A DNA stretch of 50,265 nucleotides, taken from Paracoccaceae bacterium. GTDB taxonomy: Bacteria > Pseudomonadota > Alphaproteobacteria > Rhodobacterales > Rhodobacteraceae. The notes under the pieces were generated by a model. The model was not told where the DNA came from. It ran no database searches and saw only the letters and a list, made by a program, of their open reading frames with translations. The position numbers and the translations under genes were made by a program. How positions within the stretch are numbered: the stretch's first letter is position 1; each line of letters begins with the position of its first letter. The stretch covers positions 1-50,265 of the forward strand of contig JAFMHK010000010.1 in the NCBI GenBank assembly GCA_017854585.1. Direction: 5' to 3'. Below are positions 41,855 to 50,265 of the stretch, piece after piece.

Positions 41855-44353
41855 ATGAAGACCACCGTAAAAGCCCTTGTCATCGGCGGCGGCGCTGTTG
41901 GCACCTCGATCGCCTATCATCTGGCCAAGGCCGGGTGGGACGATGTGATGCTGCTGGAGCGGGATGAATTGACATCGGGTTCCACATGGCACGCCGCAGG
42001 TCTGCTGCCCTTGTTCAACATGAGCTTTGCCACGACCCACATCCACGACTATTCCGTCAAGTTCTACAAGACGTTGGAGGAGGAAACCGGCCTGAACGCG
42101 GGCTTTGCGGTGGTGGGAAACCTGCGCATGGCGCAAACCGATGCGCGGATGGACGAATACATGCTGTATGCCTCCACCGCCGAAACAGTGGGCGTTCCCT
42201 ATGAATGGCTCACACCCGATGAGATCAAGGCGCGCTGGCCCCTGATCGAGACATCGGACCTGAAGGGCGCGCTGTATCACAACACGGATGGCTACATTAA
42301 CCCCGCCGACGTAACGCAGGCGATGGCCAAGGGCGCGCGGCAACGCGGTGTGATGATCGAACGCAAGTGGCAAGCCGATGGGTTCCATTGGAACGGCGCT
42401 GCATGGGAGGTGACGGCCACCAAGATGGTTGAAAAGGGCGGCAATCTGGTTGCCTCGGATGAGCAGATCGTCATCACGGCGGAACATGTGGTCACGGCAA
42501 GCGGCAACCACGCGCAGCGCACGGCGCGGATGCTGGGCATCAAGATACCGGCGATCCCCGTCGAACATCAGTTCATCGTCATGGATCAAGATCAGGCGCT
42601 GGTCGAATTTCGCAAGGACCACCCCGAACACCCCGTGATCCGCGATGCGGATGCGCAAAGCTATGTCCGCGAGGAACGCGGTGGCTGGATTTTGGGCGTC
42701 TACGAGAAGAACGCCCCGGCCGTGTTTGAATACGGTGTGCCGGACAGTTTCCGCGCCGATCTGTTCCCGCTGGATCTGGAGCGGATCGAAAGCCAGTACA
42801 TGGCGATGATCCACCGCATCCCCAGTTGCGAGAACAGCGGCCTGAAGGATGATTTCAACGGCCCGATCTGCTATACGCCCGATGGCAACCCGCTGGTCGG
42901 TCCCGCCTATGGCTTGCGCAACATGTGGCTGGCCGAAGGCTTTTCATTCGGCATCACGGCGGCAGGCGGCACAGGTCATTACCTTGCCCAATTGATGGTC
43001 AACGGCGAGGCCGAGATTGACATGGCGTCGCTGGATCCCAAGCGGTTCGGCAGCTGGATCACCACGGAATATTCCGCGCGCAAGAACGAAGAGGCGTATG
43101 ACCACGTCTATATCCTGCATCACCCCGACGAGGAACGCCCCGCCTGCCGCCCGCTGAAGACCGCGCCCGCCTATGATCGGCAAAAGGCGCGGGGCGCGCA
43201 GTTTGGTTGCGTCAACGGGTGGGAGCGGCCGAACTATTACGGGCCGCTGGATGCGCCGGAAAGTTTCGACCACGACAGCCGGTCATTCCGGCGTGGCGGA
43301 TGGTGGCAATATGCCAAGGCCGAGGCGGAGGCGATCCGGCACGGCGTGGGCCTGATCGACGCGACGGCCTTTACCAAGCATAGATTGCGCGGTCCGGGCG
43401 CGACGGCCTTCCTTGACTGGTTCACCACCAACAAGCTGCCCAAGGTGGGCCGGATCAACCTGACCTATGCGTTGACGCCCACGGGCACCACGCGCACCGA
43501 ATACACCATCGTGCGGCTGGCCGAGGACAGCTATTACCTTGTATCTGCGGGCGCGTGGCAGGCTTATGACAGCGATTATCTGGCCAAGGCGATCGCCGAC
43601 AATATCGATCGTTTCGGCCCCATGTGGCTGGATGATTGCACCGGCATGCATGGTGTCTTTGCCATTGCCGGGCCGAAATCCCGCGACGTTTTGGGCGCGT
43701 TGATCCGCGATGCGGACCCGGCCACCGCGCTCTCGAACAAACGCTTTCCTTGGCTGTCGGCGCGGCAGATCGAACTTGGCATGTGCCCTGTGAACGCCAT
43801 TCGCGTTGCCTATACCGGCGAGTTGGGGTGGGAGTTACATCACCCGATGGAAATGCAGAATTACCTGTTCGATCAGTTGATGACCGCCGGTGAAGAGCAT
43901 GGATTGAAGCTGGTAGGTGCGCGGGCGCAGAACTGGCTGCGGCAGGAGAAATCCTATCGCGCCTTCGGAACCGAACTGGGCCGCGACGCCACACCGTTGG
44001 AGGCCGGGCTGGACCGGTTCGTGGACCTGTCCAAGACGTTTCAGGGCAAGGCCGCGATGGAAGCGACCGGCATCCGTTCGAAATGTGTCACGCTGCTGAT
44101 CGACGGCCCGGCGGATGCGGACCCGTGGGGCCGTGAGGCGCTTTATCAAGGCGAGACCAAGGTGGGGCGGCTGACCTCGGGCGGGTATTCCGTGGCGTTC
44201 GGCAAATCCATCGGCATGGGCTATGTGCGGCCCGATCTGGCCGCTGCGGGGACCCGGCTGAAGGTGCGGATGTTCCGTGAATTGTGGGACGCCGAAGTGG
44301 TCGAGGACAGCCCCTATGATCCGGCGAACGCGACCATTCGGATCGATGGATAG
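41855..44353 (+). CDS. Dimethylglycine/sarcosine dehydrogenase-type flavoprotein with GcvT domain
   Basis: This 832-residue enzyme is predicted to N-demethylate dimethylglycine, sarcosine or a related methylamine and pass the C1 unit to tetrahydrofolate. The N-terminal half is a DAO-fold FAD domain: ALVIGGGAVGTSIAYHLA, then LTSGSTWHAAGLL, where His46 is at the position that carries covalent FAD in animal homologues. The C-terminal half from about residue 430 is a GcvT-like aminomethyltransferase (GVGLIDATAFTKHRLRGPGA, NAIRVAYTGELGWELHHP, KSIGMGYVRPDLA). Substrate is unresolved. The start at 41855 has GGAG nine bases ahead. It is a single gene with a terminator-like hairpin four bases after the stop. 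Confidence 0.9.
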   Translation: MKTTVKALVIGGGAVGTSIAYHLAKAGWDDVMLLERDELTSGSTWHAAGLLPLFNMSFATTHIHDYSVKFYKTLEEETGLNAGFAVVGNLRMAQTDARMDEYMLYASTAETVGVPYEWLTPDEIKARWPLIETSDLKGALYHNTDGYINPADVTQAMAKGARQRGVMIERKWQADGFHWNGAAWEVTATKMVEKGGNLVASDEQIVITAEHVVTASGNHAQRTARMLGIKIPAIPVEHQFIVMDQDQALVEFRKDHPEHPVIRDADAQSYVREERGGWILGVYEKNAPAVFEYGVPDSFRADLFPLDLERIESQYMAMIHRIPSCENSGLKDDFNGPICYTPDGNPLVGPAYGLRNMWLAEGFSFGITAAGGTGHYLAQLMVNGEAEIDMASLDPKRFGSWITTEYSARKNEEAYDHVYILHHPDEERPACRPLKTAPAYDRQKARGAQFGCVNGWERPNYYGPLDAPESFDHDSRSFRRGGWWQYAKAEAEAIRHGVGLIDATAFTKHRLRGPGATAFLDWFTTNKLPKVGRINLTYALTPTGTTRTEYTIVRLAEDSYYLVSAGAWQAYDSDYLAKAIADNIDRFGPMWLDDCTGMHGVFAIAGPKSRDVLGALIRDADPATALSNKRFPWLSARQIELGMCPVNAIRVAYTGELGWELHHPMEMQNYLFDQLMTAGEEHGLKLVGARAQNWLRQEKSYRAFGTELGRDATPLEAGLDRFVDLSKTFQGKAAMEATGIRSKCVTLLIDGPADADPWGREALYQGETKVGRLTSGGYSVAFGKSIGMGYVRPDLAAAGTRLKVRMFRELWDAEVVEDSPYDPANATIRIDG

Positions 44354-44356
44354 GCG

Positions 44357-44388
44357 CAGGGGGCCAGACCGGCCCCCTGTCTGATTTA
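44357..44388. terminator. Terminator-like hairpin between convergent genes
   Basis: A perfect nine-pair stem (CAGGGGGCC at 44357-44365 with GGCCCCCTG at 44371-44379) has a five-base loop, followed by TCTGATTTA. The T-run is poor, so it may be only a strong hairpin, but its place between the convergent flavoprotein and SH3/crystallin-like genes fits termination. Confidence 0.6.
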
Positions 44389-44409
44389 TGGCGTGCGCGG
44401 CCCCCGGTG

Positions 44410-45438
44410 TCAGTTGAAGGTCGTGTACTCGATCTGAATTCCGTTCACGAGAATCGCTCTGATGCGAAACTGGGAAATCCGGCCCTCGTTCGTCCGCGCG
44501 CAGACATAGGTGCCCACGGGCAACGCCGTGATCGGCAGGGGGTTGGCGGTGAAGGTTTCGATACTGCAGCGTGCATAACCTCGGTCCGACCCGTCACCAC
44601 GGGCAAACCGCGCCCCGTTTATCGGCACCAGCCGGGGCGTTGGCGAACCAAAGACCCGATACCAGATATCGGCCCCAATGGCCCCCACGGTCCCGTTGTC
44701 CAGATCGGCCCGGAGCGTGTCGGGCAGGACAATTTGCCCGCTGGAGAACGCGGTTGGCAGCGGCCGGGGCACGGGCGACGTGCCGATGAACACCTGCAGG
44801 GATGACACGCGGTTGTTGAGCAGCCCGCCAAGTTGGCCCTCGCTGGTGGTTACGACGCGGCAAAACCCGCCAAGGTTGATATCGGCGCACAGGCGCACCC
44901 GCGCAGCCCCCCAGAGCTGGACCGAGGTGATCCGGTTATTGGCCCAGTATGGAATCGTGTTGTAAGTGCCCGGCCCCCGGCAAAACACATCGCCCGTGAA
45001 ATTCGGCAGGTCATAGAAACACGCCTGACTGCCGACAGGTGTCGGCGCGGGGGCCGGGAAGGGGAAGGGAAATGGCGTGCCCGGCACGGCCCCGCCGCAG
45101 ACGATGGAAAACCGCGGCCCATCAGGCCCGATCGTCAGCTGGAAAGAACAATCATCGTTCGGCAGCACGGCACCCGGCGCGGCGGTCAGATAGGTGGAAC
45201 TGACCCACCCATCCGGCCCGTCATGCGTGATGTAGCACCAGCCGTTGGTCTGGCATTCGGTCATATCGACCCGTTCGCCGGGGGTCAGCACATCGACCAC
45301 GCCAAAGCTGGGGCCGGGCCCGGACCGCACATTCAGGTAGGTGCTGGCAGAGGCCGGCGCGGCGTGCACCGGCGCGGCCCACAGTCCCAGCAGGGCACAG
45401 CCCAGAACAAGGGCCATCAGTTGATCGAGAAATCGCAT
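44410..45438 (-). CDS. Exported SH3 plus beta/gamma-crystallin-like (I36-type) protein
   Basis: This is a 342-residue secreted protein. After a signal peptide (MRFLDQLMALVLGCALLGLW, cleaved near VHA) comes an SH3b domain at 30-85 (STYLNVRSGPGPSFGVVDVL...GWCYITHDGPDGWVSSTYL). A proline-rich spacer follows (TPFPFPFPAPAPTP). Residues about 138-217 hold a two-motif crystallin/peptidase-inhibitor-I36-like domain with paired cysteines (ACFYDLPNFTGDVFC and RLCADINLGGFCRVV) and NNRITSVQLW / NNRVSSLQVF strands. The last 110 residues are unrecognised. GGGAGG before the ATG at 45438 decides the start over 45513. A role in envelope or extracellular binding is inferred from domains only. Confidence 0.85.
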   Translation of the reverse strand: MRFLDQLMALVLGCALLGLWAAPVHAAPASASTYLNVRSGPGPSFGVVDVLTPGERVDMTECQTNGWCYITHDGPDGWVSSTYLTAAPGAVLPNDDCSFQLTIGPDGPRFSIVCGGAVPGTPFPFPFPAPAPTPVGSQACFYDLPNFTGDVFCRGPGTYNTIPYWANNRITSVQLWGAARVRLCADINLGGFCRVVTTSEGQLGGLLNNRVSSLQVFIGTSPVPRPLPTAFSSGQIVLPDTLRADLDNGTVGAIGADIWYRVFGSPTPRLVPINGARFARGDGSDRGYARCSIETFTANPLPITALPVGTYVCARTNEGRISQFRIRAILVNGIQIEYTTFN

Positions 45439-45572
45439 TTCAGCCTCCCGGTGCATGCCGACCAAGGCGAAACCGAAGCTACCCATGGCGCGAAGCGTGA
45501 TTGTATCGGTCAATCATCGCATGCGGGACGCCGCGCGAATTGCGTTGCGTCAATCCGGGAAGGTTGGCGGGA

Positions 45573-46226
45573 TCACGCGGAACGCGCGAAGCAAAGCATC
45601 ACGTTGTTGGCGGGCATACCGACCGACGCGCGAAGCTGCAGGCCCGCATCGGTCAACCGGGCCGTAACCTCTGCAAGGTCCTTGTAGCCGATGGCCGGGT
45701 CTTGCGCCTGCAGGCTAGCGTGAAATGTCGCATCGCCGGGGCTGGTCGGTAAGCCGTCGCGTAGAAACGGGCCGTAAATCAGCGCAACACCACCGACCCG
45801 CAATGCTGCTGCAATTTCTGATAGAAGAATATCCGCCGCAGCCCCTGAGATCAGGTGCAGCAGGTTGGTCAGCACGATCAGGTCAAAGCTGTCTTCACGG
45901 GCGGACCAGCCCGGCGCGCAGGCATCAAGCGGGCGGGGCGCAAGAATGTTGGCCGCGCCGCTTGCGGCCACCCATGCCGCGATCGAGGCAAGCCGCGCAT
46001 CATCCACATCGGTCGGTTGCCATGTCAGCCCCGGCGTTGCGGGCGCAAAAGCGATCACGTGTTCGCCGGTGCCCGACGCGATTTCCAGCGCGCGGCCGGT
46101 GACGGGGGCATGCTGCATCACGACCGACAGGATGGCGTCGCGGTTGCGCAGCGCCGCGGGCGCAGACATCCGCGCATCGTCGGGGGCGCGGTCTGGCGCA
46201 TCCGGCAAGGTCAGGGGGCGTGTCAC
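45573..46226 (-). CDS. DUF938 SAM-dependent methyltransferase-like protein
   Basis: This is a 217-residue class I methyltransferase-fold protein. The family start SAPAALRNRDAILSVV is followed by the SAM motif ALEIASGTGEHVIAFA, then WQPTDVDDARLASIAAW, DLIVLTNLLHLIS and GVALIYGPFLRDG. The substrate of this family is unknown. GTG start overlaps the stop of the upstream flavoprotein gene by four bases, so the two are co-translated. Confidence 0.88.
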   Translation of the reverse strand: MTRPLTLPDAPDRAPDDARMSAPAALRNRDAILSVVMQHAPVTGRALEIASGTGEHVIAFAPATPGLTWQPTDVDDARLASIAAWVAASGAANILAPRPLDACAPGWSAREDSFDLIVLTNLLHLISGAAADILLSEIAAALRVGGVALIYGPFLRDGLPTSPGDATFHASLQAQDPAIGYKDLAEVTARLTDAGLQLRASVGMPANNVMLCFARSA

Positions 46227-47305
46227 GCGACGAACCGGGCGGGCGACAGGGCCGCGACGGTCGCGGCATCCAGCACAGGCGCACGCCCGGCGACAAGATC
46301 GGCCACCAGTTGGCTTGCGGCGGGCGCCGTCTGAAACCCATACCCGCCCTGCCCCGCAACCCAGATAAAATCGGCCGCGTCGCTAGCACGCCCCAGAACG
46401 AGACATCGGTCGGGCGAAAACGTGCGCAACCCGGCCCACGTGCTGGTGACGCGCGTGACCTCGGTGGTGACAAAGGGTTGATACCGGGCGATCCCTTCCG
46501 CCAGCACCATGTCATCGGCCCACGCGTCATGCGGTTCGGCCGGGTCTTCCTCGGCAGGGGAAATCAGCCATGCGCCGGCATCGGGTTTGGCATACCATGC
46601 CTCGCCGGCGCCAATCAGCATCGGCCATGTTGTCACGTCATGGCCACCGGGGGCGGGCACACGCGCCATCGACCGGCGGAGCGGCGTAAGACCCAGCGGC
46701 CTGACGCCCGCCATTGTCGCAATCACATCGGCCCACGCACCCGCTGCATTCACCAGCGTGCCGGTGGTAAAGACCTCGGCACCTGCGGTGACTTGCCAGT
46801 GCGGCCCGTCGCGCGTGATGTCGGTAACGGCGGCACCGGTCCGCACCGTGCCCCCGTTGCCGCGCATCTCGGTCACGAAATTCTGGATCATGCGATCCGT
46901 GTCCAGATCCCATGCGCTTTCGTGATGGGCAGCATGGGCCACATGATCGGGGTTCAAGATGGGCACCATGGCGCGGGCGTCATCCACGCTGAGCCTGTCG
47001 AGGCCCATGGTGGCCACGTCATGGGCAAAGGTATCGGCCTGATCCGCCGCCGCCAAAATCATCAGGCCGCGCGGGCTGAGCACGCCGCCATGCGCCGTAT
47101 GGTGATACGCAGCCGACGCCTTGTTCAACGCGACGGTGACCGGGTGGCCGTAATTCGCCTCGAACAGGGCCGCCGAGCGGCCAGAGGCGTGATAGGCCAG
47201 CGCGCTTTCCGCCTCCAACAGCAGTGTGCTGCCCAGATGGCTGAGCCGCGCCGCGGTTGATGTGCCAGCGATACCGCCGCCGATAATGATGAAATCATGA
47301 TGCAT
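46223..47305 (-). CDS. DAO-family FAD-dependent oxidoreductase
   Basis: This 360-residue flavoprotein is of the D-amino-acid/glycine oxidase superfamily. The dinucleotide motif is FIIIGGGIAGTSTAARLSHLG followed by an acidic residue in LLLEAESALAYHASGRSAALF. LVNAAGAWADVIATMAGV and a C-terminal IWVAGQGGYGFQTAPAASQLVADLV are the usual FAD-contacting parts. Candidate substrates are D-amino acids, glycine, sarcosine or other secondary amines; the sequence does not decide. It is coupled to the DUF938 gene. A large hairpin lies 11 bases upstream of its ATG. Confidence 0.87.
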   Translation of the reverse strand: MHHDFIIIGGGIAGTSTAARLSHLGSTLLLEAESALAYHASGRSAALFEANYGHPVTVALNKASAAYHHTAHGGVLSPRGLMILAAADQADTFAHDVATMGLDRLSVDDARAMVPILNPDHVAHAAHHESAWDLDTDRMIQNFVTEMRGNGGTVRTGAAVTDITRDGPHWQVTAGAEVFTTGTLVNAAGAWADVIATMAGVRPLGLTPLRRSMARVPAPGGHDVTTWPMLIGAGEAWYAKPDAGAWLISPAEEDPAEPHDAWADDMVLAEGIARYQPFVTTEVTRVTSTWAGLRTFSPDRCLVLGRASDAADFIWVAGQGGYGFQTAPAASQLVADLVAGRAPVLDAATVAALSPARFVA

Positions 47306-47316
47306 TCCGTCACGCT

Positions 47317-47361
47317 AGGGCCGCGCCGATGGTCATGCAAGGCCATCATTGGCGCGGCCCT
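47317..47361 (-). promoter_or_regulatory. Long hairpin in the leader of the DAO-family gene
   Basis: AGGGCCGCGCC (47317-47327) and GGCGCGGCCCT (47351-47361) are perfect 11-base inverted arms. Inside them GATGG (47328-47332) pairs with CCATC (47343-47347), leaving a three-base bulge and a ten-base loop. The structure ends 11 bases before the ATG at 47305, covering the expected ribosome-site region. It could equally be a terminator-like or transposon-derived palindrome; the rest of 47306-47457 shows nothing. Confidence 0.45.
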
Positions 47362-47457
47362 GACGGGCAGTAAGGCGGACGCGGGCAGCACCCCGGCAAC
47401 AGCGCGATGGGCCCTGACCCCGGTGTGGGCCGGGGACCGATCAGGCGGGGCGCAGGC

Positions 47458-49482
47458 TCAGGCGACCTTGTCCAATCCCCGGCCTTTCAGCAGAGCATCG
47501 ACCCCCGGCATCCGACCACGGAATGCGGTGTAAAGGGTGTCTGCCTCCTGACTGCCTCCGGCGGACAAGATGAAGGTTTCCAGCTTTTTCGCGGTTTCCG
47601 CATCGAACGCGCCGCCGGCCTCTTCGAAGGCCGCGAATGCGTCGGCATCCATTACCTCGGACCACATATAGCTGTAATACCCGCTGGAATATCCGTCGCC
47701 CGAAAACACATGGGCGAAATGCGGGGTGGCGTGGCGCATGCGGATGGCGTTTGGCATGCCGATACGGGCCAGTGTCTGAGCCTGCGCCGCCATTGGATCG
47801 GACGGCGCGGCGCCATCGTGGAAATCCAGATCAACCAGCGCCGAGGACACGTATTCCACCGTCTGAAAGCCCATGTCATAGGTTTGGGCCGCCAACAGCC
47901 GATCCAGAAGCGCCTTGGGCATCGCCGCACCGGTTTCCGCATGTCGGGCGTGTTTTTGCAGCACCTCGGGCACCTCGAGCCAGTGTTCATACAACTGGCT
48001 GGGCAGTTCCACGAAATCGCGCGCCACGGATGTGCCGCTGATGGAATCGTAGGTCACATCGCTGAGCATCTGATGCAGCGCGTGGCCAAACTCGTGAAAC
48101 AAGGTGCGCGCATCGTCATAAGACAGCAACGCGGGCGAGCCTTTGGCAAAGTTGCAGACGTTCACAACGATGGGGCGCACATCGCCACCCAGTTTCTTCT
48201 GAGACCGCATGGCCGAACACCACGCACCTGACCGTTTGGACCCGCGCGCGAAATAGTCACCGATGAAAACGGCCACATGCGCTCCGTCGCGTGTCACCTC
48301 CCATGCGCGGGCATCAGGGTGATAAAGATCCACCGCAAGCGGCGCAAACTCCAACCCGAACAAGCGATTGGCGCAGTCAAAGGCGGCGTCGATCATGGCG
48401 TCCAGTTGCAGGTAGGGCTTCAACTCGGCCTCATCCAGATCATGCAGGGCCTTGCGGCGCTTCTCGGAATAATAGCGCCAGTCCCAAGGCTGCAGATCGC
48501 CGTTGATGCCGTCGGCGCGCATCATCGCGGTCAGGGCGTCGGCATCGGCCATGGCCTGCGCCTTGGCGGGTTCCCACACCTGCATCAGAAGGTTGCGCAC
48601 CGCATCGGGCGTCCCCGCCATTTCGGTTTCAAGCTTGTAGGCCGCGAAACTGTCGTATCCCAGCAAGGCGGCGCGTTCATGCCGCAAGGCAAGCGTTTCG
48701 GCCGCAATGCCCCGGTTATCCGTATCGCCCCCATTCTCGCCACGCGCGGTCCAGGCCGCATAGGCTTTTTCGCGCAGATCACGGCGCGGGGAAAACTGCA
48801 GGAAAGGCACGATAACCGACCGCGACAGGGTGACCACCGGGCCACCCGCGCCCTTTTCCACGCCCGCCGCGCGCGTGGCCGCGACCACGAAATCGGGCAG
48901 GCCTTCAAGGTCGGTCTCGGTCAGTTCCATGAACCAGCCGCGTTCATCGGCCAGCAGGTTCTGCGTGAACTGCGTGCCAAGAACGGCAAGCCGTCCCTTG
49001 ACCTCGGTCAGACGGTCGCGATCGGTGCCGACCAAGGCCGCGCCGGCGCGCACGAAACTGCGGCGGGTCAGATACAGCACGCGCGCCTGTTCGTCGGTCA
49101 GGCCAAGCGCATCGCGACCCTGCCACAACGCATCGATCCGCGCCCAAAGCGCGGCGTTGTTCACCACTTCGGATGAATAGGCAGACAGCTTGGGCGCAAA
49201 TTCGCGCTGCAGCGCTTCGCGGGCGGGGTTCGAATCCGCCCCGGAAAGATTGTAGAACACGCCCGCCACACGATCCAGAATGGCGCCTGACAGTTCCAGC
49301 GCCTCAATCGTATTGGCGAAGGTGGGGGGGGCGGGATTGTCTGCGATGGCGGCCACGTTGGCGCGGGCCTCGGTCAGGGCGGCCTCCATCGCGGGGGCGA
49401 AATCCTTGTCTGCGATTGCCGCGAAGGGCGGCAATGCGAACGGTGTGGACCAGTCGGACAGTAGCGGATTGGTGGCGGGCAT
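47458..49482 (-). CDS. M3-family zinc metallopeptidase (oligopeptidase A / Dcp type)
   Basis: This 674-residue cytosolic oligopeptidase probably degrades short peptides. The zinc site is HEFGH at residues 463-467 (RTLFHEFGHALHQML), with the third ligand Glu492 in RDFVELPSQLYEHW. The N-terminus, MPATNPLLSDWSTPFALPPFAAI, and length match the M3A group. It has no signal peptide. AAAGGAG before 49482 decides the start; the 18 upstream codons are rejected. Whether it is a dipeptidyl carboxypeptidase or oligopeptidase A cannot be told by eye. Confidence 0.93.
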   Translation of the reverse strand: MPATNPLLSDWSTPFALPPFAAIADKDFAPAMEAALTEARANVAAIADNPAPPTFANTIEALELSGAILDRVAGVFYNLSGADSNPAREALQREFAPKLSAYSSEVVNNAALWARIDALWQGRDALGLTDEQARVLYLTRRSFVRAGAALVGTDRDRLTEVKGRLAVLGTQFTQNLLADERGWFMELTETDLEGLPDFVVAATRAAGVEKGAGGPVVTLSRSVIVPFLQFSPRRDLREKAYAAWTARGENGGDTDNRGIAAETLALRHERAALLGYDSFAAYKLETEMAGTPDAVRNLLMQVWEPAKAQAMADADALTAMMRADGINGDLQPWDWRYYSEKRRKALHDLDEAELKPYLQLDAMIDAAFDCANRLFGLEFAPLAVDLYHPDARAWEVTRDGAHVAVFIGDYFARGSKRSGAWCSAMRSQKKLGGDVRPIVVNVCNFAKGSPALLSYDDARTLFHEFGHALHQMLSDVTYDSISGTSVARDFVELPSQLYEHWLEVPEVLQKHARHAETGAAMPKALLDRLLAAQTYDMGFQTVEYVSSALVDLDFHDGAAPSDPMAAQAQTLARIGMPNAIRMRHATPHFAHVFSGDGYSSGYYSYMWSEVMDADAFAAFEEAGGAFDAETAKKLETFILSAGGSQEADTLYTAFRGRMPGVDALLKGRGLDKVA

Positions 49483-49672
49483 GGGATGTCTCCTTTGCCA
49501 GACAAGATAGGTGCCCGACCAAGAAGGTTCGAGCACCTTTTGCGGCTATTGCGCCATTGCAGGCATCACGGGCGACAGAAAGGTCCGTTCATGCGGCAGA
49601 GCGTGCATACCGACCCGCATGACCGGTTCGGCGTCCGGTCGTTTGGGGTGGGCGCGGGGCGGGGCCGTCGCG

Positions 49673-50265
49673 CTAACGCCCGCGCCCCTGCCGCAGATGC
49701 AGTTCCAACCGGCGCAGCAAGATCGACAAGGTGATGGTGATGCTCAGATAGATCAGCGCGACCATGTTATAGGTCTCGAAATAGCGGAAATTGGACGCCG
49801 CCGTCACCTTTCCCAACTGCGTCACGTCCAGCACACCCAGCACCGACACAAGGCTGCTGTCCTTGACCATCGCGACGAAATCATTGCCCAGCGGCGGAAG
49901 GATCGTGCGGATCGCCTGCGGAAAGACGATGTGGCGAAACCGCTGGAACCGGCTGAGGCCAAGGGCATTGGCCGCCTCGATCTGGCCCGGATCGACCGAT
50001 TGCAGACCAGCGCGGAAAACCTCGGCGATGAAGGCGGAATATCCGATCGCCAGCGCGATCACCGCGCGCCATAGAAGGGGAAAATCACGGGTGCGGATCG
50101 GATCGGCACCGATGGTTTCGGCCACCCAGTTATAGGCCGCCACCAACCCCGGCGCGAAGACAAAAGCCACGTAGAGCAGCAGCACGATGATCGGCACGCC
50201 GCGCACGACCTCGATATAGAACCGCGCGACCTGCCGCATGACCAGACTGCGAGAGAGGCTGGCCA
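49673..50265 (-). CDS. Polar amino-acid ABC transporter permease (5' end cut by window)
   Basis: The visible 197 codons are the C-terminal part of a HisM/GlnP-type inner-membrane permease. The frame stays open to the window edge (…ASLSRSLVMRQVARFYIEVVRG), so the true start lies beyond base 50265. The ATPase-contacting EAA loop is intact (EAANALGLSRFQRFRHIVFPQAIRTILPPLGNDFVAMVK), followed by DSSLVSVLGV and a last helix (TYNMVALIYLSITITLSILL). It ends in an Arg-rich tail. The binding protein and ATPase should be next to it outside the window. The 190 bases to the M3 peptidase start hold no gene. Confidence 0.92.
   Translation of the reverse strand, partial: ASLSRSLVMRQVARFYIEVVRGVPIIVLLLYVAFVFAPGLVAAYNWVAETIGADPIRTRDFPLLWRAVIALAIGYSAFIAEVFRAGLQSVDPGQIEAANALGLSRFQRFRHIVFPQAIRTILPPLGNDFVAMVKDSSLVSVLGVLDVTQLGKVTAASNFRYFETYNMVALIYLSITITLSILLRRLELHLRQGRGR

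Noticed and set aside
47550..47573. GCCTCCGGCGG...AAGATGAAG resembling the xdhB repeat-like piece.
   Set aside because: It encodes the normal C-terminal FILSAGGSQ segment of the M3 peptidase, so the likeness is probably chance.
1..50265. CRISPR arrays, IS elements, integrase or tRNA-linked islands.
   Set aside because: No regularly spaced repeats, transposase motifs or tRNA-like cloverleafs were seen on either strand.

Overview
The window is a gene-dense, high-GC chromosomal segment of an alphaproteobacterium, most likely a Rhodobacterales (Roseobacter-group) species. The reasons are the ruvCAB - ybgC - tolQR gene order, a short-form HisG with HisZ, class II (B12-dependent) NrdJ, homospermidine synthase, small DUF1127, DUF1489, SlyX and DUF938 proteins, a Rhodobacterales-type Hint-domain protein and an XdhABC operon. 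I see no rRNA or tRNA gene, IS element, integrase or CRISPR array.

Layout. 1-4.8 kb (minus strand): ruvC-ruvA-ruvB for Holliday-junction processing, an unknown conserved gene, then ybgC-tolQ-tolR, the start of the Tol-Pal envelope cluster whose tolA/tolB/pal would lie beyond base 1. 5-8 kb: a DUF1127 mini-protein with its own terminator, a one-helix membrane protein, prmA and an MFS permease. 8-11.3 kb: homospermidine synthase divergent from a winged-helix/TolB-like/TPR regulator, both apparently using TTG starts. 11.3-15.2 kb: a small unknown ORF, a GFA-fold zinc protein, rpsD, a Hint-domain protein and an LpxR-type lipid A deacylase. 15.3-26.5 kb: nrdJ carrying an unexpected XRE-type helix-turn-helix domain, DUF1489, the hisS-hisZ-hisG operon, slyX, dnaE and a DUF6544-like gene. 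26.7-36 kb (plus strand): an uninterrupted xdhA-xdhB-xdhC-ABC ATPase-permease-permease-BMP binding protein run, mostly with 4-base overlaps, which reads as a purine/nucleoside uptake and oxidation unit. 36-42 kb: an exported SH3-like protein, a D-2-hydroxyacid dehydrogenase, and hexuronate catabolism (uxaC, uxuB and the convergent kdgK). 42-50 kb: a dimethylglycine/sarcosine dehydrogenase-type flavoprotein fused to a GcvT half, an exported SH3 plus beta/gamma-crystallin-like protein, a DUF938 methyltransferase, a DAO-family flavoprotein, an M3 metallopeptidase and the 3' part of a polar amino-acid ABC permease.

The strongest oddity is in nrdJ. A complete helix-turn-helix domain of about 60 residues, encoded by DNA of about 46% G+C (hand count) inside a gene of about 60%, sits in the linker between the catalytic barrel and the C-terminal cysteine-rich tail of the reductase. 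The next are two GC-rich repeat-like pieces read in frame inside xdhA and xdhB, a secreted SH3/crystallin-like protein, and leader hairpins ahead of rpsD, uxaC and the DAO-family gene. All functional statements come from reading motifs by eye; no database search was run.
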